Shown here: one piece after another, positions 7,676-15,162 of the stretch
Numbering within the stretch: the first letter of the stretch is position 1
Layout: each line of letters starts with the position of its first letter
Origin: an uncultured Acetatifactor sp.
GTDB lineage: Bacteria; Bacillota; Clostridia; Lachnospirales; Lachnospiraceae
Assembly (NCBI GenBank): GCA_910583845.1
Contig: CAJUAB010000026.1
Span: forward strand, 1 to 64,000
Length of the DNA: 64,000 nucleotides
Direction of reading: 5' to 3'
Made by a program: the position numbers and the translations under genes
The notes under the pieces: generated by a model
Database searches by the model: none
Told to the model about the DNA's origin: nothing
What the model saw: the letters and a program-made list of their open reading frames with translations, nothing else

Positions 7676-9322
7676 ATGAAACGGGTCTATTGTCTATATA
7701 GAGTATCAACCCAAAAACAGGTGGACAAGAATGAGAACGACATCCCCATGCAGAAAACAGCCTGCCATGAATTTGCAGGCCGCCAGACGGACTGGGTCAT
7801 TCAGCGGGAGTTTTCGGAAAAGGGCATTTCAGGATACAAGGTGTCTGCGCAGGACAGGGATGCCATACAGGACTTGAAGGAGGCCGCCCTGAAAGGTGAA
7901 TTCGACATCCTGTTGGTTTTCATGTTCGACCGCATCGGCAGGATCGATGACGAGACCCCATTCGTGGTGGAATGGTTTGCCAAGCATGGCATTGAGGTGT
8001 GGAGCGCACGGGAGGGACAGCAGAGGTTCGACAACCATGTGGACAAGCTGATGAATTACCTGCGGTTCTGGCAGGCATCGGGGGAGAGTGAAAAGACCTC
8101 TATCCGGATCAGCAGCAAAATGCAGCAGATGCAGTCGGAGGGGCTGTACACTGGCGGGCCGGTAAAATTCGGTTACTGCCTGGTGGACAGCGGGCTGGTA
8201 AACCGGAAAGGTGCGCCCATCCAGAAATATGAGATAGACCCCATGGAGCAGGAAATCTTGGCCATGATTGACGAGATGACGGTCGAGAAAGGCTATGGCG
8301 CATGGAGGCTGGCGGACCTGTTAAATAAAGAAGGCCACAAAACACGGTCCGGGGAGAAATTCACCGGGACGAAGATCAGCCGCATCCTGAAAGAACCTTA
8401 TTACTGTGGACGGCTTGAGGACGGTTCGACTTCGGACGCATTGCAGGCACTCAGGCTCAGAAGTGACGAAACCTACGACAGGATCATGTATATCATGGAG
8501 CAGCGCAGCAAAAGGAATGAGGAAAAACGCCATGTAGCCATGCATACCAAAGGGCGTGCGCTGCTTTCGGGCAATATATTCTGTGCCCACTGCGGCGGGC
8601 GGCTGATCTCCAACCATTACACGGACAGCTACGAAAGGGCTGACGGCTCTGTATACCGTGTGGACCAGGTCAAGTATTCCTGCTACCACAAGAGCCGCAA
8701 GCTCTGCCCATGTGATGGGCAGACCACCTACCAGGCGGAAAAGGTGGACGGGATGGTCTGCCAGATCATACGGGAAATCTTCAAATCCATGAGCGGCGCG
8801 CCGGAGGAAGAAAAGATACAGGACCTGTTCCAGCGCAGGATAGCCGGGAACCGTGCCATGCAGAAAAAACTTAACTTTGAACTTGGCAAGCACCGGGAAC
8901 AGCTCACAAAGCTGCAGATGGAGATCGCCAAGACCCTGACCGGAGACAGCGTTTATTCGCCGGAGGATCTGACACAGGCCATCCAGACCGTCAAAAAGAG
9001 GATCGAGGAATCGGAAACGCAGCTGGAAAAGCTCAAAGAGGAAGAAACACAAAAAAAGCAGGGGATTGAAATGGTCGCGCCGGCCTATAAGCAGTTTAAA
9101 TCGTGGGCGGAGGAATTTGATACGGCAACGATGGAGCAAAAGAAGATGATAGCGTGCCAACTGCTCAAACGTGTTGAGGTAGGCAGGGACTACAAGATAT
9201 CCGTGGAACTCAACATGACCTACAGCCAGTTTTGCACGGAATGGAATGCCAATGAGTTTTTGGACACACTGATGCACCCTGCTGACGATGGGCCGATGAG
9301 AGCATATCGTATCAGGGCATGA
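7676..9322 (+). CDS. Large serine recombinase, TnpX type
   Basis: This 548-residue protein is full length. Residues 1-150 are the catalytic domain, with nucleophile Ser11 in YCLYRVST and the active-site Asp-Arg-Ile-Gly-Arg strand (MFDRIGRIDDETPFVVEWFA). Residues 170-270 are the recombinase DNA-binding domain (GYGAWRLADLLNKEGHKT, ISRILKEPYYCG). Residues 300-360 form a zinc ribbon (IFCAHCGGRL and SCYHKSRKLCPC). A long coiled coil follows (390-460). Such enzymes excise and insert integrative elements by serine-linked strand exchange. The start is ATG 7676 after GGAGGTGGTGC. No obvious lesion is seen, so it may still be active even though the upstream element has lost its conjugation genes from this window. 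Confidence 0.93.
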   Translation: MKRVYCLYRVSTQKQVDKNENDIPMQKTACHEFAGRQTDWVIQREFSEKGISGYKVSAQDRDAIQDLKEAALKGEFDILLVFMFDRIGRIDDETPFVVEWFAKHGIEVWSAREGQQRFDNHVDKLMNYLRFWQASGESEKTSIRISSKMQQMQSEGLYTGGPVKFGYCLVDSGLVNRKGAPIQKYEIDPMEQEILAMIDEMTVEKGYGAWRLADLLNKEGHKTRSGEKFTGTKISRILKEPYYCGRLEDGSTSDALQALRLRSDETYDRIMYIMEQRSKRNEEKRHVAMHTKGRALLSGNIFCAHCGGRLISNHYTDSYERADGSVYRVDQVKYSCYHKSRKLCPCDGQTTYQAEKVDGMVCQIIREIFKSMSGAPEEEKIQDLFQRRIAGNRAMQKKLNFELGKHREQLTKLQMEIAKTLTGDSVYSPEDLTQAIQTVKKRIEESETQLEKLKEEETQKKQGIEMVAPAYKQFKSWAEEFDTATMEQKKMIACQLLKRVEVGRDYKISVELNMTYSQFCTEWNANEFLDTLMHPADDGPMRAYRIRA

Positions 9323-9412
9323 ATTTATGCTGAGCGGATAACAGGAGGCTGATCAGAGAAATACTAAAGAAAAGAATTAAACATTGTGTAAGAGTCCGAT
9401 TCAAATGTATAT

Positions 9413-9515
9413 TGCAATTCGTATTTGCATATGCTATAATGCCAGTAGGCAAAACGATATGAATAGTCCACATAGGACGGCGAAAAGCCCCGGTGTTGCC
9501 GCACCGAGGCTTTTC
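9413..9515 (+). ncRNA. Putative antisense RNA antitoxin of Fst-like locus
   Basis: A strong plus-strand promoter (TTGCAA at 9413-9418, 17-base spacer, TATAAT at 9436-9441 with extended TGC) is followed within 75 bases by a terminator and no open frame. The predicted RNA begins near 9448. Its first 25 bases (ACGATATGAATA..CCACATAG, 9450-9473) are repeated almost exactly at 9634-9656, which is the start-codon region of the convergent toxin gene. The RNA would therefore be complementary to the toxin mRNA both at that site and at the shared terminator, as in the enterococcal par RNA II. The transcript is inferred. Confidence 0.65.
9482..9515. terminator. Bidirectional terminator shared by toxin and antitoxin RNAs
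   Basis: The stem GAAAAGCC-CGGTG pairs with CACCG-GGCTTTTC, giving T-runs on both strands. It ends the plus-strand RNA and, on the minus strand, the toxin mRNA. Confidence 0.75.
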
Positions 9516-9565
9516 TATTCCCAATTTTGGTATGGCAGGGCTTAAGGCCATAGGCTAGTTACCGG

Positions 9566-9652
9566 CTATTCATCACTGTCTAGCCATTTGCATACATAGT
9601 AGGCCACTATGCTTGCCATGACAGAGATGATAAACGATATGAATAATTCCAC
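9566..9652 (-). CDS. Fst/Ldr-like small membrane toxin
   Basis: The best start is GTG 9652, five bases after AAAGGGGGTGA (near-consensus). The 28-residue product is a single membrane helix followed by a charged tail, ELFISFIISVMASIVAYYVC then KWLDSDE. This is the layout of Fst-family type I toxins, which insert in the membrane. A longer in-frame reading from 9775 or 9754 exists but lacks a well-placed ribosome site. An extended -10 (TGCTATAAT on the minus strand, 9698-9703) sits about 45 bases upstream. A CCTCCCC tract in the 5' leader could pair with the ribosome site and hide it, also as in Fst mRNA. Confidence 0.65.
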   Translation of the reverse strand: MELFISFIISVMASIVAYYVCKWLDSDE

Positions 9653-9787
9653 ATAGTTCACCCCCTTTCCGTACCAGTCTAGGGGAGGTAACGGAAATAT
9701 TATAGCATAAACGAGAGAAAATAAAAACATAATTTGATAAAATGCTGAAAACATCGCAAGCCCCTTTGTAGACACGCTGTAAACAGT

Positions 9788-9900
9788 GTGCTTTCCTCCT
9801 TGATTTTATCGGCTTTTCGGGGCGTTATATTGTCCGATTCCCGTCAGCAGCTTAGCTTAAAGGAGCGGAAACCTTACATAATAAAGGTTTCCGCTCTTTT
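9788..9900. repeat. Direct repeat, left copy (about 112 bp)
   Basis: This copy runs from GTGCTTTCCTCCTTGATTTT to the hairpin GAGCGGAAACCTT..AAGGTTTCCGCTC plus TTTT. The same sequence with scattered differences is found at 10669-10780, on the other side of the RelB/YafQ module. The hairpin at its right end (9863-9900) looks like an intrinsic terminator. The pair may be duplicated ends of a small inserted unit or an old tandem duplication. Confidence 0.75.
9863..9900 (+). terminator. Terminator hairpin in the left direct repeat
   Basis: GAGCGGAAACC..T pairs with A..GGTTTCCGCTC across an ACATAATA loop, followed by a T-run of five. Confidence 0.6.
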
Positions 9901-9995
9901 TGTGTCACAGACATAATACCCCCTGCTATAGAAAAGAGAGTATGAAAAAATGGTGCCGAGGTGTACAAAACTGCGGAAACTCTTATATATTTGAA

Positions 9996-10024
9996 TTGAC
10001 AATGTGTACTATTTGTAGTAGAAT
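9996..10024 (+). promoter_or_regulatory. Promoter of the RelB/YafQ-type operon
   Basis: The consensus -35 TTGACA (9996-10001) and -10 TAGAAT (10019-10024) are separated by 17 bases and lie 26 bases before the antitoxin ATG. The short leader fits an autoregulated toxin-antitoxin promoter. Confidence 0.75.
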
Positions 10025-10049
10025 CAAAGAAAAGAAAGAAGGTATTTAT

Positions 10050-10352
10050 ATGGCAACTACTACACCAACACAAATCAGAATAGAGGAAAACACTAAAAAA
10101 CAAGCTGTAGAACTTTTAGAGGGCTTAGGGCTCAACCTATCCGATGCAGTAAATATGTTTCTTAGACAAGTGATTTTGCAGAATGGAATACCTTTTGAGG
10201 TAAAGTATCCCGATGACACAATGGAATTTAGGCCTGAAGTTATTGAAGCAATGGAAGAAGCAAAGAAAATTAGCAGAGATCCAAACGTCAAAGGGTACAC
10301 TGATGTAAAACAAATGTTTAGGGAGATATTAGAAGATGGAGCTGAAAGTTAA
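10050..10352 (+). CDS. RelB/DinJ-family antitoxin
   Basis: The first 45 residues are a ribbon-helix-helix of the RelB/DinJ type (TQIRIEENTKKQAVELLEGL, LNLSDAVNMFLRQVILQNG, then IPFEV), which binds DNA as a dimer and represses the operon. The C-terminal part is the toxin-wrapping tail. ATG 10050 follows AAAGAAGG. It overlaps the toxin gene by 17 bases, typical of translationally coupled modules. This stretch is clearly more AT-rich than its neighbours, which argues for separate acquisition. Confidence 0.9.
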   Translation: MATTTPTQIRIEENTKKQAVELLEGLGLNLSDAVNMFLRQVILQNGIPFEVKYPDDTMEFRPEVIEAMEEAKKISRDPNVKGYTDVKQMFREILEDGAES

Positions 10353-10617
10353 GTATTCCAGCCGGTTTAAAAAGGGATTACGTCTTGCAGTTAAAAGAGG
10401 TCTTGATATATCTCTGTTAGAGGAAGTTGTTGAAAAGTTAAAAGAAAGAATCCCATTGGACGTAAAATATAAAGATCATCCATTAAGTGGAAATTATAAA
10501 GGGTATAGAGAATGCCACATTCAACCGGATTGGTTGCTGATCTATCTTATTGAGAATGATATATTAACATTGACACTTGTTGACACAGGAACACATGCGG
10601 ATTTGTTTAAAATGTAA
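10336..10617 (+). CDS. YafQ-family mRNA interferase toxin
   Basis: This 93-residue basic protein has the RelE/YafQ fold signature: KVKYSSRFKKGLRLAVKRGL, then DHPLSGNYKGYRECHIQPDW, LLIYLIENDILTLTLVDTGTH and a DLF end. The His in ECHI, the Asp in QPDW and the terminal His-Ala-Asp-Leu-Phe are the residues conserved in YafQ, which cuts mRNA in the ribosome A site. It pairs with the overlapping RelB-type antitoxin. The length is normal and I see no lesion. Confidence 0.9.
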   Translation: MELKVKYSSRFKKGLRLAVKRGLDISLLEEVVEKLKERIPLDVKYKDHPLSGNYKGYRECHIQPDWLLIYLIENDILTLTLVDTGTHADLFKM

Positions 10618-10668
10618 TTGAACAGGATTTATAACCAGTTGGAAGGTATTAGAGAAAAAAGGAAGATA

Positions 10669-10780
10669 GTGCTTTCCTCCTTGATTTTATTGGCTGTTCG
10701 GGGCATCATTTCGTTCGATTTCCGCCAACAGCTTAGTTTAAAACAGCGGAAACCTTGCATAATAAGGGTTTCCGCTGTCT
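10669..10780. repeat. Direct repeat, right copy (about 112 bp)
   Basis: This is the partner of 9788-9900. It starts with the identical GTGCTTTCCTCCTTGATTTT and ends with the hairpin CAGCGGAAACCTT..AAGGGTTTCCGCTG. The T-run after the hairpin is lost here (TCTCGG), so it is a poorer terminator than the left copy. Confidence 0.75.
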
Positions 10781-10869
10781 CGGTTTGGAGCCACAAAGGG
10801 GACTGCTCCAGACATTCAAGAAGCAAAAAGTAACGATATAGTGATGTATAACAAGTGTGAAAGAAGAGA

Positions 10870-11379
10870 TCAGGCGGAAGGGTCCATAAAAATAGCGGCA
10901 TCCGGAGCATGCTCGGTGAACAGCAGAAAGCATATAAACAGAGCGCATACCAGGACACATAATAAGAACGTACAGCGCGATGCCTGACAGGATTGGGCCA
11001 GCTTACAGGACAGCCAGAAGGCAATGACCGTGCTCATAACAAAGACAGCGATATCCAGGACCAGCAGATTCTTCCCCAGAATGCCGGTATAGGCGTAGTA
11101 GAAAAGGGGAATCAGAAAAGTGCCGGTCAGAAGGCCGGAGAACAGCCCGGAAGCGATACATGGAGATTCCTGCCTGCATCTGAAAATGATTACAAGAGAA
11201 TAGGCGAGCATTGGGAAGAACAGCAGCTTCATATGCTCCCATATGGATTCATTGACCGGCGTAAACAGGCCGGCAATAGGGTTCTGGCCCGTCCAGTCAT
11301 AAACAAAATGAGAGAGAGAACCGGTAATCAGCACGAAGATAACGCCTGTGACGCATTGCTTCAAATATTTACATTTCAT
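10870..11379 (-). CDS. DUF6512 family membrane protein
   Basis: This 169-residue protein is mostly hydrophobic, with five predicted membrane helices. It carries the family landmark near the N-terminus: SHFVYDWTGQNPIAGLFTPV followed by NESIWEHMKLLFFPMLAYSL. DUF6512 has no known function. ATG 11379 lies eight bases after a perfect AGGAGG, and that ribosome site is buried in a 12 bp hairpin shared with the end of the upstream penicillin-binding protein gene. It is probably expressed by read-through from that gene or from an internal promoter I do not see. Confidence 0.75.
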   Translation of the reverse strand: MKCKYLKQCVTGVIFVLITGSLSHFVYDWTGQNPIAGLFTPVNESIWEHMKLLFFPMLAYSLVIIFRCRQESPCIASGLFSGLLTGTFLIPLFYYAYTGILGKNLLVLDIAVFVMSTVIAFWLSCKLAQSCQASRCTFLLCVLVCALFICFLLFTEHAPDAAIFMDPSA

Positions 11380-11381
11380 AA

Positions 11382-11421
11382 AAAACACCTCCTGAACAGT
11401 ATATGTAGCAGGAGGTGTTTT
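11382..11421 (-). promoter_or_regulatory. Hairpin that can terminate or mask the DUF6512 ribosome site
   Basis: On the minus strand AAAACACCTCCT pairs with AGGAGGTGTTTT across a 16-base loop, followed by more T. It is 20 bases after the PBP stop, so it may be that gene's terminator. The right arm is also the ribosome site of the next gene, so read-through mRNA would start with that site blocked. Confidence 0.65.
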
Positions 11422-11440
11422 ATGAATTTTTTCTGCGGAA

Positions 11441-14140
11441 TCAGCCGTCCGCGCCGGGCAGCACATCCTGTGGAAGCGGGAGCTGCGGCTGCAGCAGTTG
11501 ATGTCTCAGCTCCAGTTCGGCCCTCTGGCTGTTCAAAACAGCCTCATAGTTCGGGAGCAGGAAGAAGACGGCATTGTGCTGGCAGGTGTTCTGTACATTC
11601 GGGTTATAGTAGGCGATGGAGCCGTCCGGCTGCACTACCTGCACGGTGGAACCGGCCTCCAGGGAAGGATCTTCCGCTGGCAGCCTGGTGGTTACCCCGG
11701 GATACTGGAACGGACATTCCGCGCTGGCGGGCAGCTGGTCGTACTCACAGATCTGACCGCTGTAATGCACGTCACATACCTCCGTGGGTTCCGTTCCCGC
11801 CGCGAAGTACTCTGATCCCAGAGACGTGGCCGGACATACGCCGGGATTCGGGGCCTTTCCGGAGTCCTTGCATACCGTGTACTGGATCACTCCCGTGGGA
11901 ACATAGAAAGCCTGGTTGGGCAGCTCCGCGTGGATCTGCTCCATGACGCCGCGCCAGATCTTTTTGGCGATATTCGTCTCGTTATTTTCTCCTTTTCTGC
12001 TGCTCATGTGTACATTATTGTCATAGCCCACCCAGGTGGCACAGGTGTAATAAGGGGTGAAGCCCGCAAACCACACGTCTACGTTGCTGGAGGTGGTGCC
12101 TGTCTTGCCGGCGATGGCCATCTCTCTGCTGAAGTTGGCAGCGGTGCCTGTGCCCTTGGTCACCACATCCACCATGGCGTCTGTCAACAGAAACGCGGTG
12201 GATTCCTGCAGCACCCGGTGGCTGTCCTCAAAGCCCGTGTTGTCCAGAATGACCTCGCCGTCCGCGTTCTTGACCTGGGTGTATAGTTTGGGTTCGTTGT
12301 AGACGCCGCCGTTGGCGATGGTGGCGTAGGCGGCAGTGAGCTCCAGGGGGGTGACGCCGTCGGTCAGGCCGCCCAGAGCAGTTGCCTGGTTTATGTCTCC
12401 CAGCACCTGATTGCCCACCACTTTGCCGGTGGTCAGAGTGCTGAAACCAAAGTTGAGCAGATAGTCGTAGGCCAGCTTGGGCGTAATCTGTGTGATGGTC
12501 TTTACCGCGATGATATTCATGGATTGCTCAATGGCGTAGCGCACGGACACGGGCCCCTTGTAGGACTCTCCGTACCAGTTCCGCACGGGGGTGCCGTCCG
12601 CATAATTAAAGGCCGCGTCAATGTACACGTTGGCAAGGGTGATGCCGCAGCTGTCAAGCGCCGGCGCGTAGGAAGCCAGCACCTTGAAAGTGGAGCCGGG
12701 CTGTCTCTTGGAATCAGTGGCGCGGTTGAAGGTGAGCCGTCCCTCCTTGGTTCCCCGCCCTCCCACCAGGGCGCGTACATAACCGGTTTCCTGCTCTATG
12801 ATTGCCAGAGCCGTCTGGGGCTGGGGACTTAAATGATAGGTTTCGTCGTATTCATCCCCCTCCTGCAGCAGTGTGCCGCGGTATTGCTCTATGGCCTCCA
12901 GAGCCGCTTCCTGGGACGTGAATATCAGATTGAAATTCTTGTCCACATTTTCCTTAAAATATCGGGTCATCATCTCCTTGCTGTAATTGTCATGGCTGCC
13001 GTCTTTGTGGGTGATGGTCAGCGCGTAATCCAGCAGCCACTTTACATTGGGGGGATAATTGTCCGGGTCGGCCACAACGGCATCCGCGATGCTCTGGATC
13101 TTGGGGTCCATGGTGGTCATAATCCGCAGACCGCCGGAGTAAAGCATGAACTCTGTCTGGGTCTCATTGAAGCCTGCCGCCAGCAGATCCTTCTTCACCT
13201 GCTGCTGTACCGCGTCCACAAAATAAGAGCTGGTGGAACTGCTTTCAATATAGTCGATATTGTGGCTCTCAATGCGGTCGTATACATTGTCCGCCATGGC
13301 CTCGTCATATTCCTCCTGACTGATGAATTCCAGTCTCAGCATATTGTCCAGACAGGTCTTCCGGCGTTTTACATTCTGATCCGGGTGCGAAATGGGATTG
13401 TAGCGGCTGGGGTTCTGCGTGATGGCGGCGATGACCGCGCATTCGGACAGGGTCAGTTCGCTGCAGGATTTTCCGAAATACCGCTGGGCGGCCGCTTCCA
13501 CCCCCAGGGTATTCTGGCCCAGATTGATGGTGTTCATATAGCGCACCAGCACCTCGTCCTTGCTGAGCGTCTTGGTCAGCTCAATGGCAAGGTACTGCTC
13601 CTGAAACTTACGCTTGAATTTCTTGATCCAGTTGTCGCCCTCGGAGGTCCAGCTGGTAAAAATGGTATTTTTCAGCAGCTGCTGGGTGATGGTACTGGCT
13701 CCCTGGGTCTCCTCCCCCAGGGTCTTTACAAACTGATAACCGGAACGGACCAGGCTCTTGTAGTCGATGCCGTTGTGCTGATAGAATCGTTCGTCCTCAA
13801 GCGCGACGAAAGCATGTGCCAGATTTTCCGGGATCTTGTCCTGGGTCACGATGATCCGGTTGGAGTTGATGGCGATCAGCTCGTCCAGCTTGTTGCCTTC
13901 ACAGTCATACACGAAGGTGGCGGCGCCTACCGGGGCCACTTCGCCGGGGGTGATCTGAGGAGTGGAGGCCAGGATGCCCTTGAACATGCCGATGCCGGCG
14001 GAGGCCAGGATGACGCTCAGGCCCACGGCGGAGACCAGAAATAATTTCAACGCCAGCAGGGCGGCTTTTCTTCCTATTTTCGGTGATTTGGCGTTCAGCG
14101 CCCTCTTCTTGGCGCGGACACCTTTTCTGCTATAATTCAT
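11441..14140 (-). CDS. Class A penicillin-binding protein (PBP1A-like)
   Basis: This bifunctional murein synthase is anchored by one N-terminal helix after a basic cytoplasmic tail (ALLALKLFLVSAVGLSVILA). The glycosyltransferase 51 domain follows (FVALEDERFYQHNGIDYKSL with the catalytic Glu, then QGASTITQQLLKN), then the transpeptidase domain with the active serine in RQPGSTFK, the SMN motif and GKTGTTSS. The C-terminal 130 residues are Cys-rich and Pro-rich (VCKDSGKAPNPGVCPATSLG) and probably extracellular. ATG 14140 is chosen over an upstream ATG because AAAGGAAG sits ahead of it. At 899 residues the length is normal. It is transcribed away from yigZ. Confidence 0.92.
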   Translation of the reverse strand: MNYSRKGVRAKKRALNAKSPKIGRKAALLALKLFLVSAVGLSVILASAGIGMFKGILASTPQITPGEVAPVGAATFVYDCEGNKLDELIAINSNRIIVTQDKIPENLAHAFVALEDERFYQHNGIDYKSLVRSGYQFVKTLGEETQGASTITQQLLKNTIFTSWTSEGDNWIKKFKRKFQEQYLAIELTKTLSKDEVLVRYMNTINLGQNTLGVEAAAQRYFGKSCSELTLSECAVIAAITQNPSRYNPISHPDQNVKRRKTCLDNMLRLEFISQEEYDEAMADNVYDRIESHNIDYIESSSTSSYFVDAVQQQVKKDLLAAGFNETQTEFMLYSGGLRIMTTMDPKIQSIADAVVADPDNYPPNVKWLLDYALTITHKDGSHDNYSKEMMTRYFKENVDKNFNLIFTSQEAALEAIEQYRGTLLQEGDEYDETYHLSPQPQTALAIIEQETGYVRALVGGRGTKEGRLTFNRATDSKRQPGSTFKVLASYAPALDSCGITLANVYIDAAFNYADGTPVRNWYGESYKGPVSVRYAIEQSMNIIAVKTITQITPKLAYDYLLNFGFSTLTTGKVVGNQVLGDINQATALGGLTDGVTPLELTAAYATIANGGVYNEPKLYTQVKNADGEVILDNTGFEDSHRVLQESTAFLLTDAMVDVVTKGTGTAANFSREMAIAGKTGTTSSNVDVWFAGFTPYYTCATWVGYDNNVHMSSRKGENNETNIAKKIWRGVMEQIHAELPNQAFYVPTGVIQYTVCKDSGKAPNPGVCPATSLGSEYFAAGTEPTEVCDVHYSGQICEYDQLPASAECPFQYPGVTTRLPAEDPSLEAGSTVQVVQPDGSIAYYNPNVQNTCQHNAVFFLLPNYEAVLNSQRAELELRHQLLQPQLPLPQDVLPGADG

Positions 14141-14357
14141 AGAGAGACTTCCTTTCATCAATGGTAAGGACCGTGCAGCTTAGTCCTATCCGCACATTAT
14201 ACCAAATTTTTTATGGTAAATAAAGGGGGTCTGGGGGATATTAAGAATTGTTCACAAAAATTTCTTAATTTAATCAGAAAGTATTGGCCTTACGGATGCT
14301 TTTGGGATATACTGATTTAAAAGATCGCAAAATGGCGGAAGGCATGGGGGTGGCTTT

Positions 14358-15014
14358 ATGACGGCGGAGCAGAGCGCGGAGTATCGGGTGGTGCTTGAGG
14401 GGGGACAGGGAGAGATCGTAGAGAAAAAATCCCGCTTTATCGCTACGGTGCGCAGGGTGGAGACCGAGCAGGAGGCGGCGGCCTTCATCGAGGAGATGAA
14501 GAAAAAATACTGGGATGCCAGACACAATTGCAGCGCTTTCGTCATCGGTGCCAGAGGAGAGCTGACAAGATGCAGCGATGACGGGGAACCCGGCGGCACG
14601 GCGGGCAGGCCCATGCTGGAGGTGCTGCTTGGGTCGGGGGTCCGCAATGTGGCGGTGGTGGTAACCCGGTATTTCGGCGGCACGCTGCTGGGCACAGGCG
14701 GGCTGGTCCGGGCCTATTCCCAGGCGGTGAAGGCGGGGCTGGAAAACTGTGTGACAGGCGTTATGCGGCAGGGAGTGGAAATCCTTCTGCGCACGGACTA
14801 CAACGGTGTCGGGAAGGTTCTCTACATATTGGGGCAGCGCGGGCTGGAGCCTGTGGACAGCCAGTACGGCCAGGACGTGCTGCTGACCCTCCGGATTCCC
14901 GCGGATCAGGCCCGGAGCCTGCAAAGAGAACTGGTGGAAGCCACCTGCGGCAGGATCGGATGGGAATGCGGAAAAGAAATAAGTTTTGTTGACAAAAGCC
15001 GGACGCAATCGTAA
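14358..15014 (+). CDS. yigZ: YigZ/IMPACT family protein
   Basis: This 218-residue UPF0029 protein has the signature EKKSRFIATVRRVETEQEAA, WDARHNCSAFVIG, SDDGEPGGTAGRPMLEVL and VVVTRYFGGTLLGTGGLVRA. The C-terminal 70 residues are the DUF1949 partner domain. Members are related to IMPACT, a regulator that binds the eIF2 kinase activator; the bacterial role is unclear. It starts at ATG after GGGGGTGGCTTT, a weak site. It stands alone, divergent from the PBP gene. Confidence 0.9.
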   Translation: MTAEQSAEYRVVLEGGQGEIVEKKSRFIATVRRVETEQEAAAFIEEMKKKYWDARHNCSAFVIGARGELTRCSDDGEPGGTAGRPMLEVLLGSGVRNVAVVVTRYFGGTLLGTGGLVRAYSQAVKAGLENCVTGVMRQGVEILLRTDYNGVGKVLYILGQRGLEPVDSQYGQDVLLTLRIPADQARSLQRELVEATCGRIGWECGKEISFVDKSRTQS

Positions 15015-15057
15015 AATAGACAGGAAAAAGTGTTTCTCGGAAAGGTGGTGGTTTTTT

Positions 15058-15162
15058 ATGAAGAGCAGTAACAGCAGTAGCGATCCCGCTCCCGGGCGAA
15101 GTTGCAGCCACATGGAAAATCATCATAAGGAGAAATGCTATGGAGCAGTTAAAGGAATTTGA
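15058..15162 (+). CDS. Possible 34-residue leader peptide overlapping mgtE
   Basis: A short frame (MKSSNSSSDPAPGRSCSHME start) begins at ATG 15058 behind AAAGGTGGTGG and ends 22 bases inside mgtE. It is rich in Ser, His and Pro. The good ribosome site and the overlap allow translational coupling or a leader role for the magnesium transporter, but nothing shows that it is a real product. Confidence 0.3.
   Translation: MKSSNSSSDPAPGRSCSHMENHHKEKCYGAVKGI

Noticed and set aside
9566..9775. A 69-residue membrane protein using the far upstream start
   Set aside because: The upstream starts lack well-spaced ribosome sites and the likely promoter (-10 at 9698-9703) lies inside that longer frame, so the 28-residue form is favoured. 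It is kept as an alternative in the toxin entry.
12833..14044. A 403-codon open frame antisense to the PBP gene
   Set aside because: It is a shadow of the PBP reading frame, with no start signal or family match.
15015..15139. ykoK (M-box) magnesium riboswitch upstream of mgtE
   Set aside because: The space is only 125 bases and none of the conserved M-box loops or a terminator are present.
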